Part shown: one piece after another, positions 33,489 to 43,308 of the stretch
Position numbering within the stretch: the stretch's first letter is position 1
Layout of the letters: each line of letters begins with the position of its first letter
DNA from: Streptomyces sp. NK08204
GTDB taxonomy: Bacteria; Actinomycetota; Actinomycetes; Streptomycetales; Streptomycetaceae
Assembly (NCBI RefSeq): GCF_020400585.1
Contig: NZ_JAINVF010000005.1
Span: forward strand, 62,001-126,000
DNA: 64,000 nt
Direction of reading: 5' to 3'
Translations under genes and position numbers: made by a program
Notes under the pieces: generated by a model
The model's input: the letters and a program-made list of their open reading frames with translations, nothing else
What the model was told of the DNA's origin: nothing
The model's database searches: none

Positions 33489-34718
33489 TCAGGACTGCAA
33501 ACGTTCCCGTCCGTCCTCTTCGGCCACCGCCCGGCGGAGCGCGAAGACGGTGGTGTCGTCCTCCAGCCGCCCCTCGCAGTGCCGCAGGACGCCATCGCGG
33601 ACCAGCCGTACGAGAGGCAGGGGTTCGGCCCGGCGCGGGTCGTCGCCGATCAGGCGGGCCACTTCCCGGGCCAACGGGTAGAACTCGCCGGGGCCGTTGC
33701 GCGCCTCGGTCACCCCGTCGGTGACCAGGAGCAGGGTCTCCTCGTCGGCCAGCGGCACCCGGCGCACCGGTGGCGGACCGTCCGCCAGTTCACCGAGGCC
33801 GAGCGGCAGCCCGTCGCCGGCGGGCAGCACACGGACACCGTACGGGCCGACCGCGAGCGGCGGTTCATGCCCGAAGTTGACGACCTCGACGCACGCCTCA
33901 CCGGCCCCGTCCCCGTTGACCGGGCCGGCGCCGGGAAAACCGATCAGCACGGCCGTGGCGAACCGGTCGCCGTCGTCGCGGCCGAGCGCGGTGTTCTGGA
34001 TGCGGTGCCGGACCATCCGTGCCTCGAGCCGCTGGGCGACGGTCGCGAGGTCCGCCTCGTGGTACCCCGCCTCCCGGAAGGTGCCGAGCAGCGCGGCGGC
34101 GGTCTCCACCGCGCCCAGCCCCTTGCCCTGCACGTCCCCGATGAGCACGCGGGTGCCGTGCGGGCCGGGCTGGATGTCGTAGAAGTCGCCGCCGACCCGG
34201 GCGTCGGTGTCGGCGGCGAGATAGACGGCCGCGTGCTCCAGGCCCGCCCACACCGGTGGCATCGGGCGCAACACCGTACGGCGGGTGGTCTCGACGATGT
34301 CCCGCATGCGCAGCATCCGACGCTCGCCGCGGAGCCGTACCACGCAGGCCAGGGTGGCGAGGACGCCGCCGAGGCCGACCAGGATGAAGTCGGGCAGCCC
34401 GGCCCGGTACCGGTCGGGCGAGACGGTGTCCATCACGAGGTAGGTCGCCATCGCCAGCACCGCATACGTGGCGGTCGTCCACATCCCGCAGAGGGCGGCG
34501 GCCGTGCCGGGCACGAGGACGGCCCAGGAGATGAACCGGTACGGCGCGCTGGTGAAGAAGTCGAGCAGGATGACGCCGACGAGCAGCAGCAACGGCGCCC
34601 AGCCGACACCCCGGCCCCAGACGCGGGGCAAGAGACTGCGCCGCAGGACCTCGTCGTCGGGCGCGCCAACCAGGCCCTTCATGTGCTTCAGCCAAGCACG
34701 GGACGGCACCGCCCGCAT
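33489..34718 (-). CDS. Membrane-anchored SpoIIE/PP2C-type serine phosphatase
   Basis: 409 residues. N-terminal membrane block of about four helices (about 38-125), then an RsbU/SpoIIE phosphatase domain (about 150-395) with the metal motifs ARVGGDFYDIQPG, RVLIGDVQGKGLGAVETAA, LVTDGVTEARN and EDDTTVFALR. Such proteins dephosphorylate anti-anti-sigma factors. ATG 34718 is given; ATG 34682 is possible. No sigma or anti-sigma gene is adjacent. Lies upstream of, and on the same strand as, the caspase-like gene with 85 bp between. Confidence 0.9.
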   Translation of the reverse strand: MRAVPSRAWLKHMKGLVGAPDDEVLRRSLLPRVWGRGVGWAPLLLLVGVILLDFFTSAPYRFISWAVLVPGTAAALCGMWTTATYAVLAMATYLVMDTVSPDRYRAGLPDFILVGLGGVLATLACVVRLRGERRMLRMRDIVETTRRTVLRPMPPVWAGLEHAAVYLAADTDARVGGDFYDIQPGPHGTRVLIGDVQGKGLGAVETAAALLGTFREAGYHEADLATVAQRLEARMVRHRIQNTALGRDDGDRFATAVLIGFPGAGPVNGDGAGEACVEVVNFGHEPPLAVGPYGVRVLPAGDGLPLGLGELADGPPPVRRVPLADEETLLLVTDGVTEARNGPGEFYPLAREVARLIGDDPRRAEPLPLVRLVRDGVLRHCEGRLEDDTTVFALRRAVAEEDGRERLQS

Positions 34719-34881
34719 CCGGGCGCCCGGTTCACCCGGTGCTCACAGGCGCTCACCCGTCACTCACCGGCGCTCGTCCCCTCACTCACCGGCGTCCGCC
34801 CGTCACTCACCCGGCCGACTTGCCAGGCCGTGCCCCCAGGTGTGCCCTGGAAGGCGGGGGCGAGGAGAGAGGAGAACTCTC

Positions 34882-35310
34882 ATGGCTCAAGCGGCACCCG
34901 CGCTCGGCGCGGCCCGCTCGCCGAACGTCTTCGACGAGCGCACCCACAGGATCTCCCGGGTGGCCGTACCGGTCGCACTGGGGCTGGTCTACGGCTACTG
35001 GGTCGCGGCCAACGACCGGGCCGGCGGTCCCATCACCGGCGGGAACCTGCTGCTCGGGTTCATCAGCGCGCTCGTGTTCGCGGTGGTGTGCATGGGCCTG
35101 CTGGCCGTGGGACCGCGGCTGAGACGTGAGGTGCACGCGCTCGCGTGGACGGCGTTCGTCGGCTGCGCGTTCGGGTTCATGTACAGCGCGACCGGAGCCG
35201 CGGCGCTCAGGTCCGTGGGCATGGCGCTGGCGGTCTCCGGGGCCACCCTCGTGGCGTTCTTCTACTGGTACTACACGCACGAGGACGCTGAAGGGCACCG
35301 CGTCCGCTGA
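34882..35310 (+). CDS. Four-helix membrane protein, unknown function
   Basis: 142 residues with about four membrane helices (about 25-46, 53-77, 87-106, 112-130) separated by short loops, and charged cytoplasmic ends. Excellent ribosome site GAGAGGAG 8 nt before the ATG. No family recognised by eye. Followed by a strong terminator, so it is monocistronic. Confidence 0.75.
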   Translation: MAQAAPALGAARSPNVFDERTHRISRVAVPVALGLVYGYWVAANDRAGGPITGGNLLLGFISALVFAVVCMGLLAVGPRLRREVHALAWTAFVGCAFGFMYSATGAAALRSVGMALAVSGATLVAFFYWYYTHEDAEGHRVR

Positions 35311-35353
35311 GTGCCCGTCGAGCGTCGCCGGACGACACCGGACGACGTACGTA

Positions 35354-35387
35354 CGCGGGCCCCGGCCGAGGACGGCCGGGGCCCGTG
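35354..35387. terminator. Terminator
   Basis: 11-bp perfect stem GGGCCCCGGCC/GGCCGGGGCCC, extendable outward, 6-nt loop, about 45 nt after the stop of the small membrane protein. Confidence 0.8.
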
Positions 35388-35563
35388 CACTCCCCTGCGT
35401 TTCCCTCCTCACCACAGCACCAGGAAACACCCGTTCGGGTGAACCCTCCACCGGAGAGCGGAAGGCGCCCTCCCAGCTCGGCATTTCACCCGTTCACAGA
35501 CGATTCCACCCGATCGCAGTCGTGCCGCTCGCGCGGCGGCCTCCGGAGCTCTTGCCTGGAAGG

Positions 35564-36523
35564 GTGCCCCCACGTCTAAGGAGCGCCCTGTCGGCCGTAC
35601 TGCTCGCCCTGTCCTGTCTCCTCGTGCCGTTCGGCGCGCTGGCGGCCTGGGCGTCGTACGGGCTCGCCGACACGGGCCGGTACGTCACCACGATGGCACC
35701 GCTCGCCGCCGACCCGGCCGTGCGGGAAGCCGTCGCGGACGCGATCGGTGACGGCATCGTGCGCGAGGTGGACCAGCGCCTGGACGTCCGCCCGCTGCGT
35801 GGTTCCGTCCGCCCGTTCGTCCACGACGCGGCGCGCTCCTTCACCCATACCCGTGCCTTCCGGCTGGCCTGGGAGACCGGGAACCGGGTCACGCACGACG
35901 CCGTGCTGCGCGCCCTGCGCGAGGACCGGCAGGACGACACGGACGGCGACCGCCCCGTCACCGTCGACTTCGCCCCCGTCACCGCCCAGGTCAAGCGCCT
36001 GCTCACCCGCGACCATGTGCCGCTCGCCGCGCGCATCCCGGTGGAGCACACCGCGGTCGCCGTGCTCCCGGCGGCCGAACTCGCACCGCTCCGGAAGGGG
36101 TTCCACTTGCTCGAAGTCGCCGGTTTCTGGCTCCCGGTGGCCGCTGTGGCCTTCGCCGTCACCGGAATCGCAGTCGCTGTCCGCCGCAGGCGCGTCATCG
36201 TGGCGACCGCGCTGGGCACGGCCCTGGGCGGCGCCCTGCTCGGCCTCGCGCTGACCGCCGGCCGGGCCCTGACCCTCGACGGCCTGCCCGCCGGCGTCTC
36301 CCACCCGGCCGCGGGCGCGGTCTACGACGCCCTCACCGCCACCCTTCGCACGGTCTCCTGGCTGCTGCTCGCCCTCGGCCTGACCGTGGCCCTGACCGCC
36401 TGGCTCACCCGGTACCTCCGGCCGTCCCGGCGCCCGCGGCCGTCCCGCCCCGCGCGAGGCCGGCGAGAGTCCGCAGCGCCCGAACAAGCTCCGGCTCAGG
36501 CGCCGACGCGAGCCCGAGCCTGA
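35564..36523 (+). CDS. Membrane protein, unknown function
   Basis: 319 residues. One helix near the N-terminus (about 6-28), an extracytoplasmic segment (about 30-175), then three helices (about 180-200, 210-235, 265-290) and an Arg/Pro/Ala-rich tail. The external segment contains repeated amphipathic helices (DPAVREAVADAIGDGIVREVDQRL). GTG 35564 has GGAAGG almost touching it, so the start is uncertain. The last 119 bp overlap the 3' end of the convergent MocR gene, and both stops are forced by frame. Upstream is a CACCCGTTCGGGTG dyad (35429-35442). Confidence 0.75.
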   Translation: MPPRLRSALSAVLLALSCLLVPFGALAAWASYGLADTGRYVTTMAPLAADPAVREAVADAIGDGIVREVDQRLDVRPLRGSVRPFVHDAARSFTHTRAFRLAWETGNRVTHDAVLRALREDRQDDTDGDRPVTVDFAPVTAQVKRLLTRDHVPLAARIPVEHTAVAVLPAAELAPLRKGFHLLEVAGFWLPVAAVAFAVTGIAVAVRRRRVIVATALGTALGGALLGLALTAGRALTLDGLPAGVSHPAAGAVYDALTATLRTVSWLLLALGLTVALTAWLTRYLRPSRRPRPSRPARGRRESAAPEQAPAQAPTRARA

Positions 36524-37805
36524 CCGCGTCCGGGGTCCGGCTCGCGCCCACCGAGAAGGCCGTACCCGGCGTGACCGCGATGCCGTGCGCCCGCGCGGCG
36601 GCGGTGAAGGTGTCCGCCCGCCACGGCGCGGGCAGCTCCCACCAGGCGAAGTAGGCCCCTGGATCGGACCGTACGGTGAAGCCGGCCAGTTCCTCGGCGA
36701 CCAGCCGCTGCCGCCGCTCCGCCTGCCACCGCTTGGCGGCCACCAGCCGGTGCACGGTCCCGTCCCCGATCCACCGCACGGCGGCCTCCAGCGCGAAGGC
36801 GCCCGCGCTCCAGCCCCCGGACCGCACGGCCCGCTCCACCGCCTCGACCCGCCCGGCCGGTGCGACGATGAACCCGATCGTGAGCCCCGGCGCGACCCGC
36901 TTGGACAACCCGTCCACGAGGTGGCCGAGTTCGGGGACGAGCGAGCTGAACGCAGGCTCGCCCCCGGGCCGCAGGAAGGACCAGATCCGGTCCTCGACCA
37001 CCGGTATCTCCAGTGACCTCATGACTTCAGCCAGTTGGGCACGGCGTTCGGGGCCGATGGTGAGCGATGTCGGATTGTGCAGGGTCGGCTGGAGGTAGAG
37101 GGCCGACAGGGGAGTGCTGCGGTGGGTGGCGGCGACCGACTCGGGCAGCGGTCCCTCGGCGTCCGTGGCGAGCGGGACCAGAACGCAGCCGAGCCGGGCC
37201 GCGATCTCCTTGACCAGCGGGTACGTCAGCGGTTCGACACCTACCCGGCCACCGGGCCGGACCAGCGAGGCGAGCGTGGCGGCGATGGCCTGGCGGGCGT
37301 TGCCGGTGAACAGGATCGTCGCCGGGTCGGGCCACGGCGTTCCGGTGGTGCCGCCGGCAACACCTTCGGCGGCGCCGGCGGTGGCGAGCAGCCCGGCGAC
37401 CGCCTCCCGGGCGGCACCGGTGCCGGTGGCCGCGGCGGGGCGCAGTACAGCCTCGAGCGCGTCCGGCCGCAGCAGCGGGGCGAGGGCCGGGGCCAGCAGC
37501 TCCGTCTGGCCCGGCACGGAAGGGTAGTTCAGCTCCAGGTTGACCGGTGCGACACCGGCGGCCTCGGTCAGCGCGCGGCCCGGCTGCCCGTCCAACTCGG
37601 TGGCCCGCACGAACGTGCCGCGCCCGACCTCGCCCACCACAAGGCCCCGGCGCACGAGTTCGCCGTACACGCGTCCCGCCGTCGAGGGCGCGATCCCGCG
37701 CCGCCGGGCGAACACCCGCTGCGGCGGCAGCCGTTGCCCCGGCCGCAGCCGCCCGCCGGCGATGTCCTCCGCGATCCGGTCGGCGATACGCCGGTAGTCC
37801 CCCAC
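36405..37805 (-). CDS. MocR-type regulator (GntR HTH plus aminotransferase domain)
   Basis: 466 residues. GntR winged helix at 1-70 (YRRIADRIAEDIAGGRLRPGQRLP, RGIAPSTAGRVYGELVRRGLV), then a fold-type I aminotransferase domain with the PLP lysine Lys302 (DGLSKRVAPG) and a VVEDRIWS aspartate. MocR proteins use PLP to sense amino compounds and control a divergent gene. GTG start with AGGGGGT. The divergent neighbour is an alpha/beta hydrolase, and two inverted repeats lie in the 89 bp between. The 3' end overlaps the convergent membrane protein by 119 bp. Confidence 0.92.
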   Translation of the reverse strand: MGDYRRIADRIAEDIAGGRLRPGQRLPPQRVFARRRGIAPSTAGRVYGELVRRGLVVGEVGRGTFVRATELDGQPGRALTEAAGVAPVNLELNYPSVPGQTELLAPALAPLLRPDALEAVLRPAAATGTGAAREAVAGLLATAGAAEGVAGGTTGTPWPDPATILFTGNARQAIAATLASLVRPGGRVGVEPLTYPLVKEIAARLGCVLVPLATDAEGPLPESVAATHRSTPLSALYLQPTLHNPTSLTIGPERRAQLAEVMRSLEIPVVEDRIWSFLRPGGEPAFSSLVPELGHLVDGLSKRVAPGLTIGFIVAPAGRVEAVERAVRSGGWSAGAFALEAAVRWIGDGTVHRLVAAKRWQAERRQRLVAEELAGFTVRSDPGAYFAWWELPAPWRADTFTAAARAHGIAVTPGTAFSVGASRTPDAVRLGLASAPEPELVRALRTLAGLARGGTAAGAGTAGGTG

Positions 37806-37823
37806 AACACCCCCTGTTCACAT

Positions 37824-37841
37824 GGTGCGTTGGATTGCACC
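37824..37841. promoter_or_regulatory. Inverted repeat GGTGC-N8-GCACC
   Basis: 5-bp arms between the MocR gene and the alpha/beta hydrolase; first of two dyads. Candidate MocR site. Confidence 0.45.
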
Positions 37842-37843
37842 GA

Positions 37844-37863
37844 GGGCAAAGATTTTATTGCCC
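37844..37863. promoter_or_regulatory. Inverted repeat GGGCAA-N8-TTGCCC overlapping a promoter
   Basis: Perfect 6-bp arms; the right arm is itself the -35-like TTGCCC (37858-37863) of the hydrolase promoter, whose TAGGGT -10 box (37882-37887) follows after 18 bp. Occupancy would block that promoter. Probable MocR operator. Confidence 0.6.
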
Positions 37864-37894
37864 CGAGCGAGGGGCCGGACCTAGGGTCGGTCAC

Positions 37895-38782
37895 ATGCCA
37901 CCGTTCCTCGCATACGACGACAAAACCCCTGAATCCTTCACAACCTCGACGCTCCACAGGGCCCCCACCCCCACGCCACCGTCCGGCGCCGCCGGGACCA
38001 CCGGAACCACCGGGACCCCGCTGGTCCTGATCCACGGACACCCCTTCGACCGCACGATGTGGGCCCCGCAGCTGGCGGAGTTCGCCACCGCCCGCCGGGT
38101 GATCGCCCCCGACCTCCGCGGCTACGGCGCCTCTCCCGTGACCCCCGGCACGGTCCCGCTGGACCGGCATGCCCAGGACATCGAGGAACTCCTGGACGCC
38201 CTCGGCGTGGACACGTTCGTCCTCGGCGGCCTGTCCATGGGCGGCCAGATCGTGATGGAGTGCTACGACCGCTTCGGCGACCGCGTCCGGGGGCTGGTCC
38301 TCGCGGACACCTTCCCCGCTCCGGAGACCCCCGAGGGCAGACTCGCCCGGCGCGCCATGGCCGAGCGGCTGCTGGCGGAGGGCATGCGCGGGTACGCCGA
38401 CGAGGTCCTGGAGAAAATGGTCGCCCCCTACGCCGACCCCGCCGTCAAGGCCCACGTCCACCGCATGATGACGGCCACCGCTCCCGAGGGCGCCGCGGCG
38501 GCCCTGCGCGGCCGGGCCGAACGCCCCGACTACCGCGACCTGTTGACGAAGGTGGCCGTCCCCGCGCTGGTGGTGGTCGGCGCCGACGACACGTACACCC
38601 CCGTGTCCGACGCCGAGGCGATGCACGCGGCCCTGCCGGACTCCGAGCTGTGTGTCGTCGCCGGGGCGGCGCACATGCCGAACCTGGAGCGTCCGGAGGA
38701 GTTCAACGGGGCGCTGGGAAGGTTCCTGGCCCGCGTGGACGCGCGCCACCGAAGTAACCCAAACGAGCTGTACCAGCCATAA
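37895..38782 (+). CDS. Alpha/beta hydrolase
   Basis: 295 residues, canonical fold. Oxyanion loop HGHPFD, nucleophile elbow G-L-S114-M-G-G, acid in VVGADDTYTP, and catalytic His in VVAGAAHMPNLERP. Wording is closest to 3-oxoadipate enol-lactonase/arylesterase-type hydrolases, but the substrate is not inferable. ATG lies 7 nt after TAGGGT, so it is probably leaderless. Divergent from a MocR regulator and 7 bp before the FUSC exporter gene, suggesting a small module that hydrolyses and exports an aromatic or amino compound. Confidence 0.9.
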   Translation: MPPFLAYDDKTPESFTTSTLHRAPTPTPPSGAAGTTGTTGTPLVLIHGHPFDRTMWAPQLAEFATARRVIAPDLRGYGASPVTPGTVPLDRHAQDIEELLDALGVDTFVLGGLSMGGQIVMECYDRFGDRVRGLVLADTFPAPETPEGRLARRAMAERLLAEGMRGYADEVLEKMVAPYADPAVKAHVHRMMTATAPEGAAAALRGRAERPDYRDLLTKVAVPALVVVGADDTYTPVSDAEAMHAALPDSELCVVAGAAHMPNLERPEEFNGALGRFLARVDARHRSNPNELYQP

Positions 38783-38789
38783 TGGCCGC

Positions 38790-40754
38790 ATGTCCCGCGA
38801 GTTCCCGATCGGCCTCACCCCTCCCGACTGGCTGGTCCGGAACCTCCAACCGCAGCAGGCCCCGGTCAACCGGCCGGCCGTGGTCCGGGCCGCCATCGCC
38901 ATGGCCCTCCCCCTGGCCGTAGGACTCGCGGCCGGACAGCCCGGCTACGGCGCGCTCGCCTCGATGGGCGCCCTGTCCGGTGTCATCGGCGACACCGCCG
39001 ACGCCTACCGCATGCGCATCCTCAACATCGCCGTCCCGCAGCTCTTCGGCGCGGTGGGCGTGACCCTGGGCGCCCTCGTCTACGGCCACGGCTGGTACGC
39101 GGTGGCGGCGGTCACCGGGGTGGCCCTCCTCTCCGGGATGATCTCGACCATCGGCGCGGTCGCCTCGGTGTCCGGCCTGCTGCTCCTGCTCAACTGCGCG
39201 ATCGGTGCGGGCCTCCCGCTGCCCGGTCCCTGGTGGCTCGCCCCCGCCCTGATGACCGGCGGCGGCCTCCTCGTCCTGCTCCTGGCCCTGCTGGCCTGGC
39301 CGCTGCGCTCGGGCGTCCCCGAACGCGCGGCGGTGGCGGACACGTACCGGTCGGTGGCGGCCCTCCTCGCCGCCTCCGGCACGGACGAGCGCACCGAGGA
39401 GTACGACGAGGCCCGCCGGGCGGTCACCCAGTCGCTGAACCAGTCGTACGACCTGATCCTCGCCCGGCGCGCCCGCCATCACGGCCGCAGCCCAGACCTG
39501 ACCGTTCTGCTCGCCGAGTTGAACGCGATCACCCCCGTACTGGAGGCGGCCCCGGCGGCACACCTGTACGGCCGCCCGCTCCCCGCGGAGATCCCCGAGG
39601 CGCTCCACCACCTCTCCCAGGCCATCGAGACGGGCTACCGGGGCCCGATCCCCCTCCCGGACCTCCCCCCGCCCACCACCGAGACGGCCAGAGCCGTCGA
39701 CCACGCACTACGGCACGCGGCCAAGGTCGTCGCCACGCCCGACGTCGACCCCCGGGGCATCGACGACCGCCTGGGCCGCCCCGCCACGCTGCGCATCCGC
39801 ACGGCACGAGCCGCCCGCGGCGTCATGCTCTCCGCCAGCTCCTGGCACTACGGCCTGCGCCTGGCCCTGTGCATCGGCCTCGCCCAGGCGCTGGTGTCGC
39901 TGATCCCGGTTCCGCGCTCCTACTGGGTCACCCTGACCATCACCTTCGTCCTCAAGCCCGACTTCGGCTCCGTCTTCTCCCGGGCCCTGCTGCGCGCGCT
40001 CGGCACGGTGGCGGGACTGGTGATCGCGGCGGCGGTGCTGGCGGAGGTGCCGCGCGGCTGGGCGGACGTACCGGCGATGCTGCTCCTGGCCCCGCTCATC
40101 CCGGCGATGACCCCCCGGGGCTACGGCTACCAGACGACAGCGATCACCCCGGTGATCCTCCTCCTCTCCGACATCCTCAACCACCAGGGCACGGCCCTGC
40201 TGCTCCCCCGTCTGCTCGACTCCCTGATCGGCTGCGCGATCGCCCTGATCGTCGGCTACCTCCTCTGGCCGGAGAGCTGGCACAGCCGGGTGGGCGACCG
40301 CCTGGCGGACGCGGTGGCGGACACGGCGAGGTACGTGGAAACGGCGTTCACGGAACCACCCGCGGGCTCATCGGACCCGGCGGCAGCACGGGCCCGCATG
40401 CGTCGCCGCCTCTACCGCGACCTGTCGGTCGTCCGCACGGAGTTCCAGCGGGCCCTGACGGAACCCCCGCCGATGGGCCGCCGGGCGGCGGCCTGGTGGC
40501 CGCTGGTGGTCGCGGTGGAACGCATCGTGGACGCGACGACGGCGGCCAGGGTCCGGGTCCGCCACGGGGCCCAGCCCCCCTCCCCGTCGGAAGTCGCCCA
40601 GATAACCCTGCAACTGAGGGAGCTGTCGGAAGGACTCCGCCAGGCGGACACCCTGATCGCGGTCCGCACGGATCTGACGGGCCCGTCGGACAGTGTGCTG
40701 GAACCTTTGCGCCAGGAAGTGGCCACGGCCAGGGCGATCGCGTCGCCGCACTGA
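38790..40754 (+). CDS. FUSC-family (aromatic acid exporter-like) membrane protein
   Basis: 654 residues in the typical duplicated layout: a block of about six helices (about 25-175), a cytoplasmic helical linker (about 180-360), a second six-helix block (about 365-510) and a cytoplasmic tail. The second block contains the family wording [31 protein letters not shown]. Related proteins (AaeB, YccS) export aromatic carboxylates. Starts 7 bp after the hydrolase stop; a CATAAT box 6 nt before the ATG suggests it can also be made from its own leaderless mRNA. Confidence 0.9.
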   Translation: MSREFPIGLTPPDWLVRNLQPQQAPVNRPAVVRAAIAMALPLAVGLAAGQPGYGALASMGALSGVIGDTADAYRMRILNIAVPQLFGAVGVTLGALVYGHGWYAVAAVTGVALLSGMISTIGAVASVSGLLLLLNCAIGAGLPLPGPWWLAPALMTGGGLLVLLLALLAWPLRSGVPERAAVADTYRSVAALLAASGTDERTEEYDEARRAVTQSLNQSYDLILARRARHHGRSPDLTVLLAELNAITPVLEAAPAAHLYGRPLPAEIPEALHHLSQAIETGYRGPIPLPDLPPPTTETARAVDHALRHAAKVVATPDVDPRGIDDRLGRPATLRIRTARAARGVMLSASSWHYGLRLALCIGLAQALVSLIPVPRSYWVTLTITFVLKPDFGSVFSRALLRALGTVAGLVIAAAVLAEVPRGWADVPAMLLLAPLIPAMTPRGYGYQTTAITPVILLLSDILNHQGTALLLPRLLDSLIGCAIALIVGYLLWPESWHSRVGDRLADAVADTARYVETAFTEPPAGSSDPAAARARMRRRLYRDLSVVRTEFQRALTEPPPMGRRAAAWWPLVVAVERIVDATTAARVRVRHGAQPPSPSEVAQITLQLRELSEGLRQADTLIAVRTDLTGPSDSVLEPLRQEVATARAIASPH

Positions 40755-40837
40755 GATCGTCATCCGGGGCCGCTAACCTTACGTGTCCGTCCTGGCCAGG
40801 GATTGGCGGGCATCACCTCATGCGAAGGGTTGCGCAC

Positions 40838-43171
40838 ATGGGCATTCTCACTCTCCTGCGGAACACATTCGGCCGCTCCCGCAAAACACGTGCTGCCGAA
40901 GCAGAGGGTGCGCACCAGCTCCCCACGCAACCCGAACCCGCCCCCGAACCCGCCGAGCCGCCCGCGGACACCCAGGAACACGACCTGGTAGCAGCGGCCT
41001 TCGACAACATCAGGGTCCCCCGCCCAGCGTCCCCGGCAGACCCGCTGCAGGTGGAAACACCGGCGCACGAGCAGCAGGCGACGCACACGGAGGCGGAGGA
41101 GCCGGAGGCCACCGAGGCGGAGGCCACCGAGCCGGAGGCCGCCGAGGCAGAAGCCACCGAGCCGGAGGCCGCAGAGGCAGAGGTCACCGAGCCGGAGGCC
41201 GCCGAGCCGGAGGCCGCAGAGGCAGAGGTCACCGAGCCGGAGGCCGCCGAGCCGGAGGCCGCAGAGGCAGAAGCCACCGAGCCGGAGGCCGCCGAGCCGG
41301 AGGCCGCAGAGGCAGAAGCCACCGAGCCGGAGGCCGCCGAGCCGGAGGCCACCGAGCCGGAGGCCGCAGAGGCAGAGGTCACCGAGCCGGAGGCCGCCGA
41401 GCCGGAGGCCGCAGAGGCAGAGGTCACCGAGCCGGAGGCCGCCGAGCCGGAGGCCGCAGAGGCAGAGGTCACCGAGCCGGAGGCCGCCGAGCCGGAGGCC
41501 ACCGAGCCGCAGGCCGCAGAGGCAGAGGTCACCGAGCCGGAGGCCACCGAGCCGCAGGCCGCGGAGGCACAGGCCACAGAGGCACAGGCCGCAGACCCGC
41601 AGGCCGCGGAGGCACAGGCCACAGAGGCACAGGCCGCAGACCCGCAGGCCACAGAGGCACAGGCCGCAGACCCGCAGGCCACAGAGGCACAGGCCACCGA
41701 GCCGCAGGCCACAGAGCCGCAGGCCACCGAGCCGGAGGCCGTAGAGGCAGAGGCCGCGGAGGCACCGGCCACCGAGCCGGAGGCTCCTGCCTCCCTGGCC
41801 GCAGAGCCAGAGGCCGTCGAGGCGAGGGCCGAGGAACCGGAGGCAATGGAGCTGAAGGCTTCCGATGCCATGGCCGCAGAACAGAAGACCCTCGAGCCGG
41901 AGGCAGCGGACCCGGAGGCTTTCGCTGCCGTGATCCAGGAGGCGGAGGCAGCGGAGCTGACGGGTTCCGACGCCGTGGCCGCGGAGCCGGAAACCGGAGA
42001 GCCTGCGGTTGCGGAGCAGAAGACCCCCGAGGCGGACGCCGCGGACCTCAAGGTTTCCGCCCCTGTGACCCCGGAGCCGGAGGCCGCTGAGCCGGAGGCC
42101 GCTGAGCGGGAGGCCGCTGAGCCGGAGGCCGCTGAGCCGGAGGCCGCTGAGCCGGAGGGCGTCGAGGCAGAGACCGCGGAGCCGAAGGCCGCTGAGCCGG
42201 AGGGCGTGGACTCGGAGACCGCCGAGCCGAAGGCCACGGACCTGGAGGCCGCCGCCTCGGAGTCAGCGGAGCCGGAGGCTGTGGCGTTCCCGGAGGCCGG
42301 GGAGCCGGTCGCGGCCGCGGTCGCCGACGGCGGTGACGCACCGCAAGGGCAACCCGCAGACGACGACGTAACCGGCACGGGTGGTGCCGGTGGGAACGGA
42401 ACCGGCGCCGAAGGCGAAGCCGAGGCGACGCCCGCCCACACCCAGCCCGCCCACGACGACGAAATCGACACCGCCGGCGCAGCCGAGACCGCGGTGGAGA
42501 GCGCCCCCGCGACCCCCCTCGCCCGCGTGGAGTCCCACGCCCCCTCCCTCGCCTCCGCCTGCGAGGCCGCCGCCACCGCCCTCCGCGAAGCAGGCCTCAC
42601 CGGCACCCGCGCGAAGCTGTACCTCGTGCTCGACCGCTCCGCGAGCATGCGTCCGTACTACAAGGACGGCTCCGCCCAGGCCCTCGCCGACCAGGCCCTC
42701 GCCCTCGCCGCCCACCTGGACCCCGAGGCCACGGTCCACGTCGTCTTCTTCTCCACGGAGGTCGACGGCACCACCGATCTCACCCTCGCCCCCGGCCACG
42801 AGACCAGGATCGACGAGGTCCACTCCGGCCTCGGCCGGATGGGCCGCACCAGCTACCACGCCGCCGTGGAGGCCGTCCTCACCCACTACGAGAAGAACGC
42901 GGATCCGTCGGCCCCCGCCCTCGTCGTCTTCCAGACGGACGGCGCCCCCGACGCCAAGACCCCGGCCACCCAGTCCCTGACCGGGGCCGCCGAGAAGCAC
43001 CCCTCCGTCTTCTTCTCCTTCGTGGCCTTCGGCGAGCACGACAACAAGGCCTTCGACTACCTCCGCAGGCTGAAGACCGGCAACACGTCCTTCTTCCACG
43101 CGGGGCCCGCCCCCCGTGAACTGACGGACACGGAGCTGTACCAGGGCGTGCTCGCGACCTGGCGACCGTAA
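40838..43171 (+). CDS. vWA-domain protein with long acidic pentapeptide repeats
   Basis: 777 residues. GAAGGG lies 8 nt before the ATG. After a basic N-terminus, residues about 86-490 are tandem five-residue units of the form (T/A)-E-(P/A)-(E/Q)-(A/V), often in 15-residue super-repeats. The C-terminal 190 residues are a von Willebrand A domain of the TerF/TerY type with MIDAS DRSAS (about residue 598), a Thr-Ser loop [13 protein letters not shown] and FQTDGAPD. The repeat should be a very acidic extended or helical spacer. vWA proteins of this sort partner TerD-type proteins in tellurium/stress systems, but none is adjacent. Monocistronic, followed by a hairpin. Confidence 0.88.
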   Translation: MGILTLLRNTFGRSRKTRAAEAEGAHQLPTQPEPAPEPAEPPADTQEHDLVAAAFDNIRVPRPASPADPLQVETPAHEQQATHTEAEEPEATEAEATEPEAAEAEATEPEAAEAEVTEPEAAEPEAAEAEVTEPEAAEPEAAEAEATEPEAAEPEAAEAEATEPEAAEPEATEPEAAEAEVTEPEAAEPEAAEAEVTEPEAAEPEAAEAEVTEPEAAEPEATEPQAAEAEVTEPEATEPQAAEAQATEAQAADPQAAEAQATEAQAADPQATEAQAADPQATEAQATEPQATEPQATEPEAVEAEAAEAPATEPEAPASLAAEPEAVEARAEEPEAMELKASDAMAAEQKTLEPEAADPEAFAAVIQEAEAAELTGSDAVAAEPETGEPAVAEQKTPEADAADLKVSAPVTPEPEAAEPEAAEREAAEPEAAEPEAAEPEGVEAETAEPKAAEPEGVDSETAEPKATDLEAAASESAEPEAVAFPEAGEPVAAAVADGGDAPQGQPADDDVTGTGGAGGNGTGAEGEAEATPAHTQPAHDDEIDTAGAAETAVESAPATPLARVESHAPSLASACEAAATALREAGLTGTRAKLYLVLDRSASMRPYYKDGSAQALADQALALAAHLDPEATVHVVFFSTEVDGTTDLTLAPGHETRIDEVHSGLGRMGRTSYHAAVEAVLTHYEKNADPSAPALVVFQTDGAPDAKTPATQSLTGAAEKHPSVFFSFVAFGEHDNKAFDYLRRLKTGNTSFFHAGPAPRELTDTELYQGVLATWRP
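41095..42290 (+). repeat. 15-bp/45-bp coding tandem repeat
   Basis: About 1.2 kb of near-identical 15-bp units of the type GAGCCGGAGGCCGCC, with a 45-bp higher-order period strongest at 41161-41560. All reading frames are open through it, which explains long spurious frames on both strands. Prone to slippage and assembly collapse. Confidence 0.9.
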
Positions 43172-43200
43172 CCCAGCGTAACCACGGCTCGACGCTCTCC

Positions 43201-43241
43201 GGCCGCCCCTTCCCACCCGGCAAAACGGGAAGCGGGCGGCC
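43201..43241 (+). terminator. Terminator after the vWA gene
   Basis: GGCCGCCCCTTCCC pairs with GGGAAGcGGGCGGCC (one bulged base) around a 12-nt loop, 30 nt after the stop codon. Confidence 0.65.
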
Positions 43242-43308
43242 CACCCCTGTCAGCTACGATTTCAAGGTTCGAAACCGCAGAAAACGCAGCGACCTGGGAG
43301 CAGCCACG

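Noticed and set aside
41095..42290. CRISPR array
   Set aside because: Repeats are contiguous 15-bp coding units without unique spacers, and there are no cas genes.
40813..42648. Ser/Ala-rich 611-residue minus-strand frame resembling a repeat surface protein
   Set aside because: By-product of the 15-bp repeat being open in all frames; only the plus frame leads into a real vWA domain.
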